Part shown: in pieces, positions 26,777-36,726 of the stretch
How the letters are laid out: each line of letters starts with the position of its first letter
Numbering within the stretch: position 1 is the stretch's first letter
Assembly: GCA_004173455.1 (NCBI GenBank)
Contig: SECL01000013.1
Coordinates: 57,216-121,215, forward strand
DNA length: 64,000 nt
Origin: Moraxellaceae bacterium
GTDB taxonomy: Bacteria > Pseudomonadota > Gammaproteobacteria > Pseudomonadales > Moraxellaceae
Direction of reading: 5' to 3'
The notes under the pieces: generated by a model
The model's input: only the letters and a program-made list of their open reading frames with translations
Told to the model about the DNA's origin: nothing
The model's database searches: none
Made by a program: the position numbers and the translations under genes

Positions 26777-28938
26777 TGACTGTCAGGGTAGTCCTGTTTT
26801 AGCTGGTTAAACCAGTTTTGACGCACGGTCTTATCGACTGCCTCGCCGCCACAATCGTTTTCCCCCGCAGGCGCATAGCAGTTGATCGCACGATACAGCG
26901 CATATACTTTGATTTCATCATTTGCACTGGTATTAATAATCTTTTTATACACTTCGCCACGTGAGAAGGCAGCACCCTTAAATGGCCGCATTCCTGCACC
27001 TAAAGGCCGGTTTAAATCGCGACTGTCTGTAGCATGATTATCATCGTCAACATAATCAGATTCCAGATTATAGTTTAACCAGTTAAATTGGCTTAAGCGG
27101 ACAAATTCACCCAGACACAGCAGGCTTATTTCATCAGTTGGTTTTGTGGCTAGCGTTTGGGCAAGAGTAGATAGTGCAGGGCAGGAAAGCTGATCATTGA
27201 TCTTGGTTCCTTTCCATAAAAACACGCTAAATTTGGGCTGAGTTTTAAAAGTGTCTTTTGCACTATCCGAAGCCTGATACTGAGCCGCATTAGAGGGCAA
27301 ATATTTTAATGCATCAACAAATTGCGGGTACTGCTGATAATTTAATGTCTTATATAGCAAAACAAAGCGAGCCGCCTGTTTTTCCTGTGTGCTAGTACTT
27401 TTGGAGTTGATTACTGATTCAAGCAAATTGGCATCGGCCGCATTTTTAATGATTATAGCCCGTATCGCAGAATCTTGGATCAAGCTACCTGAGGTAAAAA
27501 ATGCAGCAAAGTCCTTGCTGTGTTGCAGATTTAAAGCCAACATTAGTTCAACCATTGGATGTTGGTACGGTGCGCTGGCAGAACCAAGCAATACCGTCCA
27601 CAGCGTTTTTGCGTCGTCGTGATGGCTGGTTTGTTCTAAAATACGTCCTTTTAAGACAAACTGGCTAAGTTGTAGATAGGTTAGACGCGCTGGTGGATTG
27701 CCTTTGGGTAAATAATTCAGCGCTTGATCCGGCTTGTTTTGGACTAAAAATAGGTGAATCGCCAGTAGGTAGTGATATAGTTCAGGTTGGGTTCTAAAAT
27801 AATCCTGTTGCGCCTGCAATGCATTCCAGCTTAAAGGCTTATATTTTTCCGAACTGCTTTTACGCATGTACATCAAATCATACGTCGCTAAAAAGAACGG
27901 ATCTTTAAAATTGGCTAGGTTAAAACGTCGATTTTCAAAAATGCGTTGATTAATTTCTTCTGGCACACGCATTAGCTCCAGATTAAATTGTGGATTCTGA
28001 CTATGGTCAAATTGCCACAAAAACTCATCAATTAACTGGCGCTGCTGACCACCCAACCAGTATAGCCTGCGTAATAAGCCGCGTGCTGAGGCACTATATT
28101 GACCCTTGGGATACTTTTTAAAATACTGGGTAATAGCATCAAAGGCTTCAGTCAACACGTCTTTTTCTATTTTAGCTGAGGAAGCTGAACCATATTCATC
28201 CAGTCCTGTGTTGTAAGCATTTTCTACTGCTGTTCGCGTTTGCATGTAACTGGCCGTTTCTGCAATCCACGGCGTAGCCACTGTCATCAGCGCACCATAA
28301 ATTTTTTGTGCAGCCGAATAGTTACCATTATAAAAGGCAATCGTGCCGTTAATATAAGAAACATACTGGCGTACCAGTGCGCTCCATTCTGGTTGCATTT
28401 TAATAAAAGTGAGTGCGTTATCGCATTGAGGCGTGATGGCCTGTCGCTGCGTGATTAGGAATTTTTTTTCAGCCGGTTTTAAAGCGGTGTCTTTATTCAC
28501 TTGATTAATAAAAGCCATAGTCCCTGCATCATTGCCTCGGCAGCGTTCTTCAGTCAGGCTAATCCAGCTAGCGTCATAAGGTTCGGGCTTTGAAGACTGT
28601 TGCCGTTGGGAAGGCACTGCATTGCTGATCGCCAGTTTAAACTCAGAAGCATCAAATGGCACCGCGCCATATTGTTCTGTCCAGGACGGGGTAGATGCGG
28701 GCACATCAATTTTTGCCAATTGCTTGTCTGCCAGTAGCAGGCGCATATTGGTTTCATTATCATTGGTAGGTACTAAAACAGGCAAATTGCTACATATATC
28801 GTAGTGTTTCATTTGCGCTGACCAGTTTAGCGAACAATAGGTATCAAAACTGGCATAGCTGGTGATGGGCAATAATAAAAAAGCACCGGTTAAAAGTGCT
28901 TTGTTTAAATGCACACCGCTATTAAAAAGTCTTATCAT
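26746..28938 (-). CDS. Exported 730-residue protein of unknown function, paired with DUF3142 lipoprotein
   Basis: A signal peptide (hydrophobic about 13-29, ending SYAS) is followed by a large domain of mostly helical, TPR-like character, for example YLLAIHLFLVQNKPDQALNYLP and LKGRILEQTSHHDDAKTLWTVLL. Several Cys (CSLNW, CSNL, ERCRG, PQCD, CYAPAGENDCGG) suggest disulphides in the periplasm. I recognise no enzyme motif. It is co-directed with and overlaps the DUF3142 gene, so the two probably form an envelope unit. A TPR-like scaffold with a lipoprotein partner fits, but this is inference. Confidence 0.7.
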   Translation of the reverse strand: MIRLFNSGVHLNKALLTGAFLLLPITSYASFDTYCSLNWSAQMKHYDICSNLPVLVPTNDNETNMRLLLADKQLAKIDVPASTPSWTEQYGAVPFDASEFKLAISNAVPSQRQQSSKPEPYDASWISLTEERCRGNDAGTMAFINQVNKDTALKPAEKKFLITQRQAITPQCDNALTFIKMQPEWSALVRQYVSYINGTIAFYNGNYSAAQKIYGALMTVATPWIAETASYMQTRTAVENAYNTGLDEYGSASSAKIEKDVLTEAFDAITQYFKKYPKGQYSASARGLLRRLYWLGGQQRQLIDEFLWQFDHSQNPQFNLELMRVPEEINQRIFENRRFNLANFKDPFFLATYDLMYMRKSSSEKYKPLSWNALQAQQDYFRTQPELYHYLLAIHLFLVQNKPDQALNYLPKGNPPARLTYLQLSQFVLKGRILEQTSHHDDAKTLWTVLLGSASAPYQHPMVELMLALNLQHSKDFAAFFTSGSLIQDSAIRAIIIKNAADANLLESVINSKSTSTQEKQAARFVLLYKTLNYQQYPQFVDALKYLPSNAAQYQASDSAKDTFKTQPKFSVFLWKGTKINDQLSCPALSTLAQTLATKPTDEISLLCLGEFVRLSQFNWLNYNLESDYVDDDNHATDSRDLNRPLGAGMRPFKGAAFSRGEVYKKIINTSANDEIKVYALYRAINCYAPAGENDCGGEAVDKTVRQNWFNQLKQDYPDSQWTKEQKYFW

Positions 28939-28981
28939 CTCATTATCTCTTATTGTTTTATAAAATAATGAAAATTTACGT

Positions 28982-28995
28982 GCTAACGCGTTAGC
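28982..28995. repeat. 14-base perfect palindrome between cyoE and the 730-residue protein gene
   Basis: GCTAACGCGTTAGC is GC-rich inside an AT-rich gap of 104 bases, 44 bases before the start of the 730-residue gene. A weaker repeat (AATCATT / AATGATT, 29011-29035) lies next to it, nearer cyoE. One may end cyo transcription; the palindrome could also be an operator. Confidence 0.35.
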
Positions 28996-29042
28996 GCAAT
29001 GTTAAGCCAAAATCATTAGACCCAGAAAAATGATTCACTATT

Positions 29043-29927
29043 TTATAGTTTAAACATAAAAATATGGTTAGGATATAGCCGATAATCAATCGAAATGACC
29101 ACACTAAAAATGGTAATTAGAATTACTGAGAATAAAAAGAAACGTCGTGCCCAGACACGATCATCAACCGCTTTAAAACCACTTACTGCCAGATACAACC
29201 AATAGGCACACAGACCTGCAAATATCACCAGATAAATCAGGCCAACATAACCCAACACATACAGCAGACTACCGATTAAGGTAAACAGCAAGACATAAAC
29301 GGCGGATTGTAGCTTGGTAATATAAATCCCTTTTTTGGCAGGCAATACGGGAATACGCGCTGAAACATAATCATTAAGACGAAAAACCGCAATGGCAAAA
29401 GAGTGCGGCATTTGCCAGATACAAAATAGGATAAATAAAATCAATGCACCAGCATCAAACTGGTTGGCAACGGCACAATAGCCAATCACCGGAGGACAGG
29501 CACCTGAAAGGCTACCAATCAGCGTCTGATGAACAGAGTGACGCTTTAGATAAAGACTGTATAAAACCACATAGACAAAAAAACCTATAGCAGCAAATGC
29601 AACTGCCAGTAGATTGGTAAAGCAGTAAAGCAGAGCAAACCCGAATAATCCCAGTACAGCGGCATAAATAAATGCCGCTGTACTTGAAATCGACTTTTTG
29701 ACAAGTGCGCGATTTCGGGTTCGCTCCATTTTGATGTCAATATCCTGATCAATGATATTGTTTACTACACAACCTGAGGCAACAACCAGTGAGGTTCCAA
29801 GCAAAGTAACCAACAGAAGCCACAAATCAATGTTGCCTTGGGAGGCTAGAAAAAAGCCTCCCATCACCGAAATGAAATTACCAAAGATAATTCCAGGCTT
29901 GGTTAAGTAAATAAACTTCTTAATCAT
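29043..29927 (-). CDS. cyoE: Protoheme IX farnesyltransferase (heme O synthase)
   Basis: Converts heme B to heme O for the cyo oxidase; a UbiA-type prenyltransferase with about nine membrane spans. In 294 residues the first Asp-rich motif is NNIIDQDIDIKMERTRNR (about 55-72), and a second conserved region is the loop after GSLSGACPPVIGYCA (about 135-149). It is the last gene of cyoABCDE, 12 bases after cyoD. Length and position are as expected. Confidence 0.96.
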   Translation of the reverse strand: MIKKFIYLTKPGIIFGNFISVMGGFFLASQGNIDLWLLLVTLLGTSLVVASGCVVNNIIDQDIDIKMERTRNRALVKKSISSTAAFIYAAVLGLFGFALLYCFTNLLAVAFAAIGFFVYVVLYSLYLKRHSVHQTLIGSLSGACPPVIGYCAVANQFDAGALILFILFCIWQMPHSFAIAVFRLNDYVSARIPVLPAKKGIYITKLQSAVYVLLFTLIGSLLYVLGYVGLIYLVIFAGLCAYWLYLAVSGFKAVDDRVWARRFFLFSVILITIFSVVISIDYRLYPNHIFMFKL

Positions 29928-29939
29928 TCATCAAGCCAA

Positions 29940-30290
29940 TTAGGACATCATAAAGTAATGCAGATAATCCATGACCCAGATTGAGCCAATGATTAGGATT
30001 GCAATGGTCAGAACAGTATAAACAAATGCAACCAGGTTCCAGCGCTGCTCTGAAGATGAATTCAAATGCAGGAAGAACACCAATTGCACCAGAACCTGTG
30101 CAATAGCAGTCACAACAATGGTCCATACCAGTGGGCCACGTTCAAAGCTGCCCGGCTGTTCCACATTCTGCATCACCATCCAGAAAGGAATAATGGTGAG
30201 AACAATGGAAATAATCAGACCAATGACATACTGTTTGGTACTGCCGTGACTTGCGCCAGCTGCATCGGTATGTTGTGCATGATGACCCAT
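29940..30290 (-). CDS. cyoD: Cytochrome o ubiquinol oxidase subunit IV
   Basis: A 116-residue small subunit with three membrane spans (about 23-42, 51-72 and 82-105), preceded by a His-rich N terminus. Family pattern: YVIGLIISIVLTIIPFWMV and FFLHLNSSSEQRWN. It assists assembly of the CuB centre in the E. coli enzyme. The start overlaps the cyoC stop by one base. Confidence 0.95.
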   Translation of the reverse strand: MGHHAQHTDAAGASHGSTKQYVIGLIISIVLTIIPFWMVMQNVEQPGSFERGPLVWTIVVTAIAQVLVQLVFFLHLNSSSEQRWNLVAFVYTVLTIAILIIGSIWVMDYLHYFMMS

Positions 30291-30907
30291 TATATGGCTC
30301 CTAACAAGTAAACCACACTAAATACGCAAATCCAGACAATATCCAGAAAGTGCCAGAACAGGCTTAAACAAGCCAGACGGCGCGTATTTGGTAAGGTAAG
30401 ACCATTTTTTGCAATCTGAACCATCAGTACGATCATCCAGATCAGACCACAAGTTACGTGGATACCATGCGTACCCACTAAACTGAAGTAAGAGCTTAAG
30501 AATGCGCTTACGTTAGGGCCATGACCAATGGAAATCAAATGATGGAACTCATAGATTTCCATGCCAATAAAGCCGGCACCCAGAACAAAGGTAACCGCTA
30601 ACCAGCCCAGAACCTGACCTACTTTTTCTTTGTAGCGTGCCAGAACTGCCATACCAAAGGTAAAGCTACTGACCAACAGGAAAAAGGTTTCAACCATCAC
30701 AAAGCTTAGGGATTCCCCAAAAACTTCCTGAGAGGTTGGTCCACCGGCAGAGTGGGTGTTCAATACAGCATAGGCCACGAAGAGACTTGAGAACAAGATC
30801 AAGTCACTCATGATATAGGTCCAGAAACCGAATACGGTTATATCTGTATCATCATGATGATGATGATCGTGACCTTGCTCGCCTTGATGATGAATTACGT
30901 CAGACAT
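30290..30907 (-). CDS. cyoC: Cytochrome o ubiquinol oxidase subunit III
   Basis: A 205-residue membrane protein with five spans and the heme-copper oxidase subunit III pattern: [44 protein letters not shown] and [19 protein letters not shown] His-rich N terminus ([15 protein letters not shown]) precedes the first span; it may bind metal and is longer than in E. coli. It lies 3 bases after cyoB. Confidence 0.96.
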   Translation of the reverse strand: MSDVIHHQGEQGHDHHHHDDTDITVFGFWTYIMSDLILFSSLFVAYAVLNTHSAGGPTSQEVFGESLSFVMVETFFLLVSSFTFGMAVLARYKEKVGQVLGWLAVTFVLGAGFIGMEIYEFHHLISIGHGPNVSAFLSSYFSLVGTHGIHVTCGLIWMIVLMVQIAKNGLTLPNTRRLACLSLFWHFLDIVWICVFSVVYLLGAI

Positions 30908-30910
30908 ATC

Positions 30911-32896
30911 TTAGCCCTGCTTTTGAAACTGCTCAAGTTTATGGAAGCGTTCATTTTCAATACGCTCAACTTCAGCAGCGGGTACATAGTAGTCCACTTT
31001 TTTGGTAAATGAACTCACGATGAACGTAATGATTGCGGCTGCCAGTGCTGCAATAGCCAGCCACCAGATATACCAGGTCATGGCAAAGCCGAATACAAAC
31101 AGTATAGCACCCACGACAACACCTGCTGCCCGATTAGTCGGCATATGGATGTCTTCGTAGCTGGTAGGACGCTGGTAAGCCACGCCTTTTTCTTTGGCAA
31201 CCCAGAATGCATCAATTTCATCAGCATGCGGGGTATGGGCAAAGTTATAGAATGGGGCAGGTGAAGTGGTGCTCCACTCTAAAGTACGGCCACCCCATAC
31301 ATCGCCAACCATATCAATGTTCTTTTTGCGATCGCGAAAGCTCACAGCAATTTGAATTAATTGACAGATTACACCAATCAGTACAAACACAGTACCAACC
31401 ATGGCAACGTACAGGTAAGGTGTCCAGTCCGGATTGTCGAATGTATTTAGGCGACGGGTCATACCCATAAAGCCAAGCACATACAGTGGCATAAAGGTCA
31501 GGTAGAAACCGAGAATCCAGCACCAGAAAGATGCACGGCCCCAAGATTCGTTTAGTGTAAAACCAAACATTTTTGGGAACCAGTAGGTCAATGCGGCAAA
31601 CATACCAAACACCACACCACCGATAATCACGTTATGGAAGTGGGCAACCAGGAACAGGGAGTTATGTACAACAAAGTCAGCAGGCGGAATAGCCAGCAGT
31701 ACACCTGTCATACCACCAATGGAGAAAGTCACCAAAAAGCCCATTGTCCACAGCATTGGTACTGTAAAGTTGATGCGGCCTTTGTACATGGTAAACAACC
31801 AGCTGAAAATTTTCACGCCAGTTGGAATTGCAATAACCATAGTCATGATGCCAAAGAACGCGTTAACGTTGGCACCGGCACCCATGGTGAAAAAGTGGTG
31901 AACCCAGACAACGTACGACAGGAAACCAATCGCAACAGTTGCATACACCATTGTGTTATAACCAAACAGGTATTTACGGCTAAAGGTCGCAACAATTTCT
32001 GAAAACGCACCAAAAGCAGGAAGTACCAGAATGTAAACTTCAGGATGACCCCAAGTCCAGATCAGGTTGACATACAGCATTGGGCTGCCACCGGCTTCAT
32101 TGGTAAAGAAGTGCATACCAAATAAGCGATCTACAGTGAGCATGGCCAGTGTGCCAGTCAAGATCGGGAATACGGCGATCATTAGAATCACAGTAACCAG
32201 AATGGTCCAGGTGAAAATAGGCATTTTCATCAATGTCATGCCGGGGGCACGCATTTTGATGATGGTAACGAAGAAGTTAACACCGGTTAGCAGGGTTCCC
32301 AGACCTGAAATCTGCAATGACCAGATATAGTAATCTACCCCGACGCCCGGGCTATACTCAATCCCCGATAGCGGCGGATAAGCCAGCCAGCCAGTTGCGG
32401 CAAACTCACCCAGTACCAGTGACATCATCACCAGCGCAGCACTGACCGCAAACAGCCAGAAGCTCACCGAGTTCAGCAATGGAAATGCCACATCGCGCGC
32501 ACCGATTTGCAACGGCACAACAATGTTCATCAGACCTACTACCAGACCCATGGCCACGAAGAAAATCATGATCACGCCATGGGCGGTAAAAATCTGGTCA
32601 TAATGTTCGGGATGAAGATAGCCTTCACCACCGCCTGATGCCAGTACCTGTTGCAAACGCATCATGAACGCATCAGAGAAACCACGGAGCAGCATTACCA
32701 TGGACACGACAACATACATGATGCCGATCTTTTTATGATCTACAGTAGTAAACCATTCAGTCCAGAGGTAATTCCACTTTTTAAAATAGGTAATGGCGGC
32801 GAGCAATAATAGCCCACCCAGAATCATGCCGCCAACAGTGACCTGCACGATTGGATCGTGAGGTATTGCCTCGAAATTTAACCTTCCTAACAACAT
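30911..32896 (-). CDS. cyoB: Cytochrome o ubiquinol oxidase subunit I
   Basis: The catalytic subunit: reduces oxygen with electrons from ubiquinol and pumps protons. The 661 residues hold about 15 spans. Heme and CuB ligands are seen in [25 protein letters not shown] (His with the Tyr cross-link region), [12 protein letters not shown] and [11 protein letters not shown]. The N-terminal extension and the C-terminal extra spans are as in E. coli CyoB. It lies 3 bases after cyoA. Confidence 0.98.
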   Translation of the reverse strand: MLLGRLNFEAIPHDPIVQVTVGGMILGGLLLLAAITYFKKWNYLWTEWFTTVDHKKIGIMYVVVSMVMLLRGFSDAFMMRLQQVLASGGGEGYLHPEHYDQIFTAHGVIMIFFVAMGLVVGLMNIVVPLQIGARDVAFPLLNSVSFWLFAVSAALVMMSLVLGEFAATGWLAYPPLSGIEYSPGVGVDYYIWSLQISGLGTLLTGVNFFVTIIKMRAPGMTLMKMPIFTWTILVTVILMIAVFPILTGTLAMLTVDRLFGMHFFTNEAGGSPMLYVNLIWTWGHPEVYILVLPAFGAFSEIVATFSRKYLFGYNTMVYATVAIGFLSYVVWVHHFFTMGAGANVNAFFGIMTMVIAIPTGVKIFSWLFTMYKGRINFTVPMLWTMGFLVTFSIGGMTGVLLAIPPADFVVHNSLFLVAHFHNVIIGGVVFGMFAALTYWFPKMFGFTLNESWGRASFWCWILGFYLTFMPLYVLGFMGMTRRLNTFDNPDWTPYLYVAMVGTVFVLIGVICQLIQIAVSFRDRKKNIDMVGDVWGGRTLEWSTTSPAPFYNFAHTPHADEIDAFWVAKEKGVAYQRPTSYEDIHMPTNRAAGVVVGAILFVFGFAMTWYIWWLAIAALAAAIITFIVSSFTKKVDYYVPAAEVERIENERFHKLEQFQKQG

Positions 32897-32899
32897 GCT

Positions 32900-33931
32900 T
32901 TATTCCTCTACAACAGTATCATGACTGCCTTCAGCGCCATGCCCACTTTCATGTCCAGATTGAGATGAAGTGTGGCCATGCTGTGCTGCCATATACTGAT
33001 CTATAATGGTCTTAAATAGGTTAGGCTGTACAGAAGAGAAGTACATCACAGGATTTGGATGATGTGGGCGATTTTTTGGATCATCACGCAGGGCATGAAG
33101 GGCATCCATTGTCAGTGCATTCGGAGATGCCTTAACCTGATTTACCCAGGCCGCATATTCCTCATCAGTGACTGAATGAGCTCTAAAGCGCATGTTGGAG
33201 AAGCCAAATCCACTATAGTTTGCGGACATGCCACGATAGCCATCATCAGGACCGAAGCCCGGTTTGCCATCTTTATCACTTAATTCATTGGCAATTAAAT
33301 GAAGTTGAGTCTGCATACCTGCCATCGCATAAACCTGTCCACCCAGTTGTGGGATAAAGAACGAGTTCATGGCAGCATTGGAGGTAATGCGGAAATTCAC
33401 AGGCGTATTCACCGGGAAAACAATTTCATTGACTGTAGCAATGTTTTGTTCCGGATAAATAAACACCCATTTCCATTGTTCAGCAACCACCTGAATAGTC
33501 ACTGGCTGCTTTTTGACCTGGTTGGCAAGCGCCTGATCAGGATTGTTTTGAACAGACTGGGCGATTTTCTCTGCGGTAATTGGCTTGTATGGATCAAGAC
33601 TGTGAGATGTTGTTCCAGCCAGATAAGCCAATGCACAAATAATCAGAACTGGTACACCCCAGACCACAATTTCAATTTTGGTCGAGTGCGCCCAAGTCGG
33701 TAAATACTCAGAAGATGCATTACCCTGGCGATATTTCCAGCCAAAGTAAAATGTCATCAGAATGGCAGGGATCACAACCAGAAGCATCAATACAAAAGAA
33801 ATGATGATCAGGTCGCGTTGCTCAATTCCGATTTGACCCTTTGAGTTGAAGATGACGATGTCTCCGCCACAGCCTGTCAGTAAGACGGCCATAGCACATA
33901 AAGACAATACGGCTAAAAAGGTTTGTCTCAT
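32900..33931 (-). CDS. cyoA: Cytochrome o ubiquinol oxidase subunit II
   Basis: A 343-residue lipoprotein subunit. The signal ends in the lipobox LLTGC (Cys21); two membrane spans (about 41-65 and 86-106) and a periplasmic cupredoxin-like domain follow (AEQWKWVFIYPEQNIATVNEI, MNSFFIPQLGGQVYAMAGMQT). As expected for quinol oxidases, the CuA-binding cysteines are absent. The C-terminal tail is His/Ser/Gly-rich. First gene of cyoABCDE. Confidence 0.96.
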   Translation of the reverse strand: MRQTFLAVLSLCAMAVLLTGCGGDIVIFNSKGQIGIEQRDLIIISFVLMLLVVIPAILMTFYFGWKYRQGNASSEYLPTWAHSTKIEIVVWGVPVLIICALAYLAGTTSHSLDPYKPITAEKIAQSVQNNPDQALANQVKKQPVTIQVVAEQWKWVFIYPEQNIATVNEIVFPVNTPVNFRITSNAAMNSFFIPQLGGQVYAMAGMQTQLHLIANELSDKDGKPGFGPDDGYRGMSANYSGFGFSNMRFRAHSVTDEEYAAWVNQVKASPNALTMDALHALRDDPKNRPHHPNPVMYFSSVQPNLFKTIIDQYMAAQHGHTSSQSGHESGHGAEGSHDTVVEE

Positions 33932-34095
33932 TTTACAACCTCGGTTAAGAGTCCCATTAGAGCGAAAAAGAAAAATGGGTTTGCTATTAGAGTGCTTGCG
34001 TGATTACAGCTTGCCATTGTACAGGTCGAAAACAGGTAAAAAATCAAACTGACATGCGATGCACCAAAAAGTGCAGCACTGCTACTTTACGTGGC

Positions 34096-34101
34096 ATTAT
34101 A
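34096..34101 (-). promoter_or_regulatory. Candidate -10 element of the cyo operon
   Basis: A perfect TATAAT on the minus strand, 165 bases before cyoA. The region 16-18 bases upstream has no recognisable -35, so the promoter may need an activator or may lie elsewhere. Confidence 0.35.
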
Positions 34102-34339
34102 GCCTTAACTACGGATACGAAGCTATAACAATTCATGACCATATCTGCTTAATAATAATTTTTAAGTACCTGTAATTTAGACTGATGTTGTAAATCCCTA
34201 GTTTTTATAAGGTATTCTGAAAGCTAAAGATGTATTTGAAATAAAAGAATGATGATTCAATGATAAATAGTGTAATTTTAAGTTTGATTTAAGATTTAGT
34301 TTGTTGTTTTTGTCATTTAAAAATAAAAAAACTTACTCA

Positions 34340-34384
34340 TAAGCACTAAAAAAACAACTCTTAAAGATATTTTTTTAGTGCTTA
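34340..34384. repeat. 15-base perfect inverted repeat downstream of moeA
   Basis: TAAGCACTAAAAAAA and TTTTTTTAGTGCTTA flank a 15-base loop, 40 bases past the moeA stop. The inner A7/T7 tracts let it act as a terminator for the moa operon in the leftward direction. The symmetry and size also recall a small mobile-repeat end, which cannot be tested here. Confidence 0.55.
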
Positions 34385-34424
34385 CTTTTAATGTAATGAC
34401 ATTAGACTGACATAAAGAGGATAA

Positions 34425-35729
34425 TTATAGCGGTATAAACAGAGCAACGCTTTCTGGTGTGATAGTTTGGTAAGCTGGAATTCTAACCAATGCACTTGCT
34501 AACGCCATATTGCTGAGCATATGTGACTGCTGTTTGGGCAATATCGTTAAGTGATTTTGGCCATTAATATCAATAGAGCGCTGCATACGAAGCAAGCGTT
34601 CACGACTATCAGCTTTTAAATCAGTAGCCATTTGGCCTGTTTGCCAGTGTGGTGATGAGTTGTGACGATTTTGCAGATAATTGAGTAGGGTTTTTACATG
34701 CAGATGCAGTCCTATCAGCACTGCCGCAGGATTGCCCGGTAAACCCAATAAGTAGCTTTGATGCCGATTTTGAGGGTTAGGATCTTGTGGATTGAAATTT
34801 TGGGAGTGGTGAAAACTGGCAAAATAGAGCGGTTTACCCGGTTTTTGCGCGACTTGCCAGAAAATTTGCTGTGCGCCCAGTTGCATGGACACGGGACGGA
34901 TCAGGTCATAATCACCGACAGAAACCCCGCCTGTGGTCAATACCAGATCAAAGTGGTGTAAGGCATGCTGTAGTGTTTGTCTGAGTGGCTCAGCTTCATC
35001 ATTGACATGCTGAATATGGATTTGAGGGTAGCCTTGTTCGGCAAGCCAGCTTGAAATGAGGGGGCCATTGGCATCAAAAACTTGTGCTTCGTGATCCCTT
35101 TGGCTACTGATTTCATTCCCTGTAATGAGTACTGCAATTTTGGGCTGGCGATGCACGTTGACCTGTTGTACACCTGCCATGCTTAAGGCAGCAATTAGCC
35201 CGCTATTGAGCTGGTCGCCCTGTTTGGCCAATATCGTCCCTTTGGCCAACTCTTCACCTTGATAGCGAATGTCAGTACCCACATTGATTGGCTGCATCAG
35301 CTCAATATGGTGTTGCTCGCGCTGTACAATTTCCTGCCGTGCAATCGTATCGGCTCCACAAGGGATTTTACCCCCTGTAAAAATCCGGATGGATTGCCCT
35401 GCGTGTAAGGTGAGTTGTTGTTCTATACCCGCCCGAATTTCACCAATGAGTTCAAACTTACGCAGGCCTGCATCAATATCTTCCTGACGTAGGGCATAAC
35501 CATCTACAGCGCTCTGGTCAAATAGTGGCAACTCTACAGGCGATATTATATCTTGTGCCAATATATACCGATGCGCCTTAAGAAGCGGTAGGCTAATCAC
35601 AGGTAGGCGCTGAACACTCGCATAACTGGCCAAGGCATCATCCAAGCTAATCAGTCCCTCATGGCTGCATTCGTGGCCAGATTTTAAGGGCAAAGATAAC
35701 GAGGTATCAGTAGGAACTGGCTGGCTCAT
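34425..35729 (-). CDS. moeA: Molybdopterin molybdotransferase
   Basis: Inserts molybdate into adenylylated molybdopterin, the last step of molybdenum cofactor synthesis. In 434 residues I see ELPLFDQSAVDGYAL (about 60-75), IRIFTGGKIPCGADTI, the MoCF-domain blocks IAVLITGNEI and TTGGVSVGDYDLI, and LGLPGNPAAVLIG near 335. The C-terminal domain follows. It overlaps moaCB by 4 bases and is the last gene of the moa-moe run. Confidence 0.96.
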   Translation of the reverse strand: MSQPVPTDTSLSLPLKSGHECSHEGLISLDDALASYASVQRLPVISLPLLKAHRYILAQDIISPVELPLFDQSAVDGYALRQEDIDAGLRKFELIGEIRAGIEQQLTLHAGQSIRIFTGGKIPCGADTIARQEIVQREQHHIELMQPINVGTDIRYQGEELAKGTILAKQGDQLNSGLIAALSMAGVQQVNVHRQPKIAVLITGNEISSQRDHEAQVFDANGPLISSWLAEQGYPQIHIQHVNDEAEPLRQTLQHALHHFDLVLTTGGVSVGDYDLIRPVSMQLGAQQIFWQVAQKPGKPLYFASFHHSQNFNPQDPNPQNRHQSYLLGLPGNPAAVLIGLHLHVKTLLNYLQNRHNSSPHWQTGQMATDLKADSRERLLRMQRSIDINGQNHLTILPKQQSHMLSNMALASALVRIPAYQTITPESVALFIPL

Positions 35730-36649
35730 TCATAACCTCCGGGATGCGGCAGGTCACGGCAGACGTCAAAAATATGCACTAATGCGGGCAATAGAGCCGC
35801 CATGGATTCGGTTGCACCCCCACGGCTACCCGGCAAGGTAATCAGCAATGAGCGATCAATAAAACCGGCAACACCACGCGACATGGCAGCATACGGGGTA
35901 CGCTGCTGGCCAAAAGCACGGGCAGCTTCCATCAGGCCGGGCAATTCACGCTGGATCAAGGGCTTTAATGTGTCTACAGTAATATCGCGCTTACCAATAC
36001 CAGTACCGCCCACTGTAATCACACAAGCATACTCATCAATCAGTTTGAGCACTAAATCATGTAACTGGTCGGATTCATCGGGCAACACTTGATAATGAAT
36101 CGGATTAAAACCCGCTTGCTCTAGCGTATTCACCACGGCTTTACCAGCAGTATCCGGTTTACGACCTGCGGCAACAGTATCAGACAGCACAATCACAGCG
36201 GCTGAAACAGCCTGCCGTAACTCGCGCTTATAATGCGATTTGCCGCCTTTTTTCTCTTGTAGTTTGCACTCGCGGATAATTAGTTCATGCGGTTCGCAAT
36301 GCGGTTTGAGCATGTCATAAATGGTGAGCACCGCAAGACTTGCCGCAGTCAAAGCTTCCATTTCGACACCGGTAGGGCCAATGGTTTCCACTTCGGCGCT
36401 GGCAATGACGCGGTCTTCAAGCAGCTCAAAATCCACATCGGCGCGGTAAATGGGCAAGGGATGACACAACGGAATCAATTCATCCGTGCGTTTGGCGGCC
36501 AGAATGCCAGCAATACGGGCAGTTTTTAAGGCATCACCTTTTTCAGTCTGGCCAGATCGCAGCAGGTCAATACAATATGGTGGCGCCAAAAGCTCGGCAG
36601 TGGCAGTGGCTTTACGGTAGCTGTCGGGTTTCATGCCAACGTTTTTCAT
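35726..36649 (-). CDS. moaCB: Bifunctional MoaC-MoaB fusion (molybdenum cofactor synthesis)
   Basis: A 307-residue fusion. Residues 1-150 are MoaC, the cyclic pyranopterin monophosphate synthase, with KGDALKTARIAGILAAKRTDELIPLCHPLP and the catalytic stretch ETIGPTGVEMEALTAAS and Lys-rich KKGGKSHY. Residues 155-307 are MoaB/MogA-like, with AAVIVLSDTVAAGRKPDTAGK, VITVGGTGIGKRDITVDTL and ITLPGSRGG, the molybdopterin adenylyltransferase type. Such fusions occur in several bacteria. It lies 77 bases after moaE and overlaps moeA. Confidence 0.93.
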   Translation of the reverse strand: MKNVGMKPDSYRKATATAELLAPPYCIDLLRSGQTEKGDALKTARIAGILAAKRTDELIPLCHPLPIYRADVDFELLEDRVIASAEVETIGPTGVEMEALTAASLAVLTIYDMLKPHCEPHELIIRECKLQEKKGGKSHYKRELRQAVSAAVIVLSDTVAAGRKPDTAGKAVVNTLEQAGFNPIHYQVLPDESDQLHDLVLKLIDEYACVITVGGTGIGKRDITVDTLKPLIQRELPGLMEAARAFGQQRTPYAAMSRGVAGFIDRSLLITLPGSRGGATESMAALLPALVHIFDVCRDLPHPGGYE

Positions 36650-36726
36650 TATAGCTTCTCGGGTTATAGTTTCTCAGTTTTTGCAAAACCTAAAATGATC
36701 AGTAATAGGGTGGTAGATTGCGTTAC

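Larger units (their letters stand above)
33932..34424. other. 493-base intergenic region upstream of the cyo operon
   Basis: Very AT-rich, with no gene in any frame. It holds a perfect TATAAT (minus strand, 34101-34096) that could be the cyo -10 element, though no good -35 lies at the right distance, and a hairpin TGCAC/GTGCA in the would-be leader. Toward moeA lies a large inverted repeat listed separately. Confidence 0.5.

Noticed and set aside
31634..32002. 122-codon frame on the plus strand inside cyoB
   Set aside because: Antisense shadow of a well conserved membrane protein gene; composition is not protein-like.
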